A stretch of DNA of 64,000 bases. It comes from JBCBWG01 sp036804185. GTDB lineage: Bacteria; Pseudomonadota; Alphaproteobacteria; Rhizobiales; Hyphomicrobiaceae. Where the stretch lies: the NCBI GenBank assembly GCA_050330095.1, contig JBHJOC010000035.1, positions 16,433 through 80,432 on the forward strand, in the 5' to 3' direction. This document shows, in pieces, positions 62,129 to 64,000 of this stretch. The notes beneath the pieces are model-generated. The model did no database searches, was not told the origin of the DNA, and worked only from the letters and a program-made list of their open reading frames with translations. A program made the position numbers and the translations under genes. Position 1 is the first letter of the stretch. Each line of letters starts with the position of its first letter.

Positions 62129-62797
62129 ATGGAACTCAATAGCGATTTCTCGAAACGCGCAGCGGTGCATGCTGCAACGCTCCCCTGGGTCGCGTCACCG
62201 ATGAAGGGGGTCGAGCGTCGCATGCTCGATCGCATCGGCGGCGAGGTCGCCCGCGCAACAACAATCGTCAGATATGCGCCTGGCAGCAGCTTCTCGGCGC
62301 ACACCCACGACGGCGGAGAGGAATTCCTCGTTCTCGAGGGGGTCTTCCAGGACGAGCATGGCGACTTCCCCGTCGGCAGCTACGTGCGCAACCCGCCGAC
62401 GTCGCATCACACGCCAGGATCGCAGGAAGGGTGCGTGATCTTCGTCAAGCTTTGGCAGTTCGACCCCGCGGACCGCCGCGGTGTGCGGCATCAAAGCGGG
62501 ACCGCGGTCGCCGAGCCGGTTGCCGGGCGCCCGGGCGTGAGCGCCATTCCGCTCCATACGGATGAGCGCGAGGATGTCCGCATCGAGACCTGGGCGCCTG
62601 GAGTGTCCGTCGCGCTCGATCTGCCGGGCGGCTTCGAGGCGCTGGTGATCGAGGGCGCCTTCGAGGAAGGCGGCGAGACGTTCACGAGCCAGTCCTGGCT
62701 GCGACTTCCCGCGGGCGCGCGATTAGAGGCCATGGCAGGCCCCCGTGGCGCACGCGTCTGGGTGAAGACGGGCCACCTCAAGGACCTTGGTCGATGA
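62129..62797 (+). CDS. Double-cupin protein, ChrR-like
   Basis: Protein of 222 residues with two cupin domains. The first carries the metal set H58, H60, E64 and H94 (SAHTHDGGEEFLVLEG ... TSHHTPGSQEGC), as in ChrR, the zinc cupin anti-sigma factors. The second (VRIETWAPGVSVALDLPGGFEALVIEGAFEE) lacks the histidines. There is no N-terminal ChrR zinc helix or nearby sigma factor, so an enzymatic or metal-binding role is more likely than anti-sigma activity. Starts 15 bases after the GST stop with AAGGGA; it is the last gene of the operon. Confidence 0.88.
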   Translation: MELNSDFSKRAAVHAATLPWVASPMKGVERRMLDRIGGEVARATTIVRYAPGSSFSAHTHDGGEEFLVLEGVFQDEHGDFPVGSYVRNPPTSHHTPGSQEGCVIFVKLWQFDPADRRGVRHQSGTAVAEPVAGRPGVSAIPLHTDEREDVRIETWAPGVSVALDLPGGFEALVIEGAFEEGGETFTSQSWLRLPAGARLEAMAGPRGARVWVKTGHLKDLGR

Positions 62798-63161
62798 GTG
62801 TGGCGGCGTTTCAGATGCCCCGTGAGGCTCGATCTCGCCCCGTGGCAAACGCTTGGCCGCAAGCGGCGGGGCGAGGATGCCCTGCCGAATGCTGTTGCGT
62901 CCGACAGGCAAGCTGATCCGCGAGCCTGTTTGACGTCTTCTGCCAGATTTCAAGTGATACAGATCTTGCCGGCAGCGGGGCCAGGAAACGGTGAACGCGC
63001 GGCGCTTGGGGCCACCACGCCCGCGGCTGAACTCATGCTTCAAAGGCTGGCCGGTCACCACGTCTGGCGCCGATCGCTAAAAGCCAAGTGAACGCCGTGA
63101 CAATCCATTCATCTTCGGCGACTATGAGAGGTGAGGATCACAGGCAATTGAGGCATTCGCC
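62798..63161. other. 364-bp region before the efflux adaptor gene
   Basis: No gene or strong structure seen; short frames here are not convincing. It probably carries the promoter of the efflux operon. Confidence 0.5.
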
Positions 63162-63197
63162 GTGCCAGTAGCTGTGCCACTAGCTGTGCCAGTCGTT
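63162..63197 (+). repeat. 12-bp tandem repeat at the efflux adaptor start
   Basis: Three units, GTGCCAGTAGCT, GTGCCACTAGCT and GTGCCAGTCGTT, encode VPVA, VPLA and VPVV and each begins with GTG. Expansion or contraction would change the signal peptide length or start. Confidence 0.8.
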
Positions 63198-64000
63198 GCA
63201 AGCCGAATCGGAGCCCTGGCAGCGTTGGGGCTCGTCGCCCTGGCACTCGCCGGGTGCGGCAATCCTGCAACTCCGACGCCGGCCGCAGAGGCGCCCCTAC
63301 CAAGCGTCGTCGCCTACGCCGTCTCCGCGCGCCCGGTCTCGAACGTGCGAGAGTTTCTCGGGCGCAGCGAAGCCTCTCAGCGTGTCGACATTCGGGCGCG
63401 CGTCAGCGGTGTCCTGATCGCACGGCCGTTCCGGGAGGGAGCCAAGCTCGATGCCGGGGCAGTGATGTTTCGCATCGACCCCAGCGAGTTCGAGGCCAAA
63501 CGGGATTCAGCGCGCGCCAACGTCGAGAAGGCGCAGGCTGCAGCCGAGGAGGCTGCCAACAGCCTTGCACGTTACGAGCGCTTGCTCAGGACCGACGCGG
63601 CAAGCGTCGCCCGCTTCGACGAGGCGAAAGCAAGGGATGGCGCGGCCCGCGCCGACCTCACCGCCGCGCTCGCAGCACTTCGCAGCGCCGAACTCGACCT
63701 TGGCTACACGACGATCGCGACGCCGATCGCCGGTCGTTCCGGGCGCGCCAGCGTTGACGTCGGCAATCTGATCGGACCGGATGCAGGCGTCCTTGCAACA
63801 GTCGTTCAGCTCGACCCCGTCTACGTGGTTTTTGCAATCACCGAGCGGGCTTACCTCGCCCATGCCGAAGCCCGCAGGGCCAACGAAGCCGCTGCGATGA
63901 CCCCGCGCATCCGGCTTGCCGACGACAATCTCTATCCGCACTCCGGCACGCTCGATCTCATCGACAACGAGGTCGACCCGGCTACGGGCACAATCAGGGT
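63162..64000 (+). CDS. RND efflux membrane-fusion (adaptor) lipoprotein, truncated by window end
   Basis: Periplasmic adaptor linking an RND pump to an outer-membrane channel; about 280 residues are visible and the gene runs off the window. From the GTG at 63162 (GAGG eight bases upstream) a lipobox LAGC (cysteine 32) predicts a lipoprotein. Then come VDIRARVSGVLIARPFREGAKLDAGAVMFRIDP (lipoyl half), a helical hairpin (AKRDSARANVEKAQAAAEEAANSLARYERLL) and GYTTIATPIAGRSGRASVDVGNLI (second lipoyl half). In-frame GTG codons recur every 12 bases (63162, 63174, 63186), so the start is ambiguous. Continuation and an RND pump are expected downstream. Confidence 0.92.
   Translation, partial: MPVAVPLAVPVVASRIGALAALGLVALALAGCGNPATPTPAAEAPLPSVVAYAVSARPVSNVREFLGRSEASQRVDIRARVSGVLIARPFREGAKLDAGAVMFRIDPSEFEAKRDSARANVEKAQAAAEEAANSLARYERLLRTDAASVARFDEAKARDGAARADLTAALAALRSAELDLGYTTIATPIAGRSGRASVDVGNLIGPDAGVLATVVQLDPVYVVFAITERAYLAHAEARRANEAAAMTPRIRLADDNLYPHSGTLDLIDNEVDPATGTIR

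Overview
The window reads as a single stretch of chromosome from a GC-rich alphaproteobacterium, most likely of the order Hyphomicrobiales (Rhizobiales). The support is: the gene order trpA-accD-folC; an AccD that has lost its zinc-finger cysteines; a tRNA-His with A73 and no G-1; DUF1244 and DUF2312 proteins; a CIRCE-controlled groESL; and a Crp/Fnr regulator beside a perfect FNR box. I cannot name a genus. I see no phage, insertion sequence, CRISPR array or rRNA operon.

Layout. 0-7.8 kb: engB, then a complete branched-chain-type ABC uptake operon (binding protein, two ATPases, two permeases) ending in a divergent RidA-like gene, facing a quinone oxidoreductase. 8-12.6 kb: CIRCE-groES-groEL with a terminator, a dihaem cytochrome c and a ferredoxin-NADP reductase. 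12.6-20.5 kb: ompW and a Crp/Fnr regulator flank an FNR box, then trpA-accD-folC, two small alphaproteobacterial proteins and a CoA-transferase. 20.6-31 kb: a SIMPL protein, a 16-bp tandem repeat, a CAT-anticodon tRNA, a Pho-box-led phosphonate transporter phnCDEE, a convergent binding protein plus fused permease without an ATPase, and speD/speE for spermidine.

31-43 kb is mainly envelope and transport: an AsmA protein, a concentrative nucleoside transporter, an AbrB-type membrane protein, a patatin lipase, a PhoD-like phosphatase, a bacterial voltage-gated sodium channel and a Tat-exported beta-propeller. These are followed by an otnK-otnC sugar-acid pair. 43-57 kb holds fatty-acid and ketone-body genes (acyl-CoA ligase, enoyl-CoA hydratase, acetoacetyl-CoA synthetase, phasin) mixed with panE, a second AsmA-like protein, a soluble histidine kinase and tRNA-His. 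Acetoacetyl-CoA synthetase and phasin suggest polyhydroxybutyrate turnover.

57-62.8 kb is the most interesting block. A divergent LysR regulator with a palindrome at its start faces DoxX, glutathionyl-hydroquinone reductase, a stand-alone intradiol-type dioxygenase with all four iron ligands, a CoA-transferase, a glutathione S-transferase and a double-cupin protein. It looks like an uncharacterised route for degrading or detoxifying (hydro)quinones. An RND-type efflux adaptor lipoprotein follows and runs off the end of the window.

Regulatory structure is rich. There are CIRCE, FNR and Pho boxes, strong terminators, mRNA hairpins directly after both binding-protein genes of the two large ABC operons, and a long palindrome present twice about 20 kb apart.
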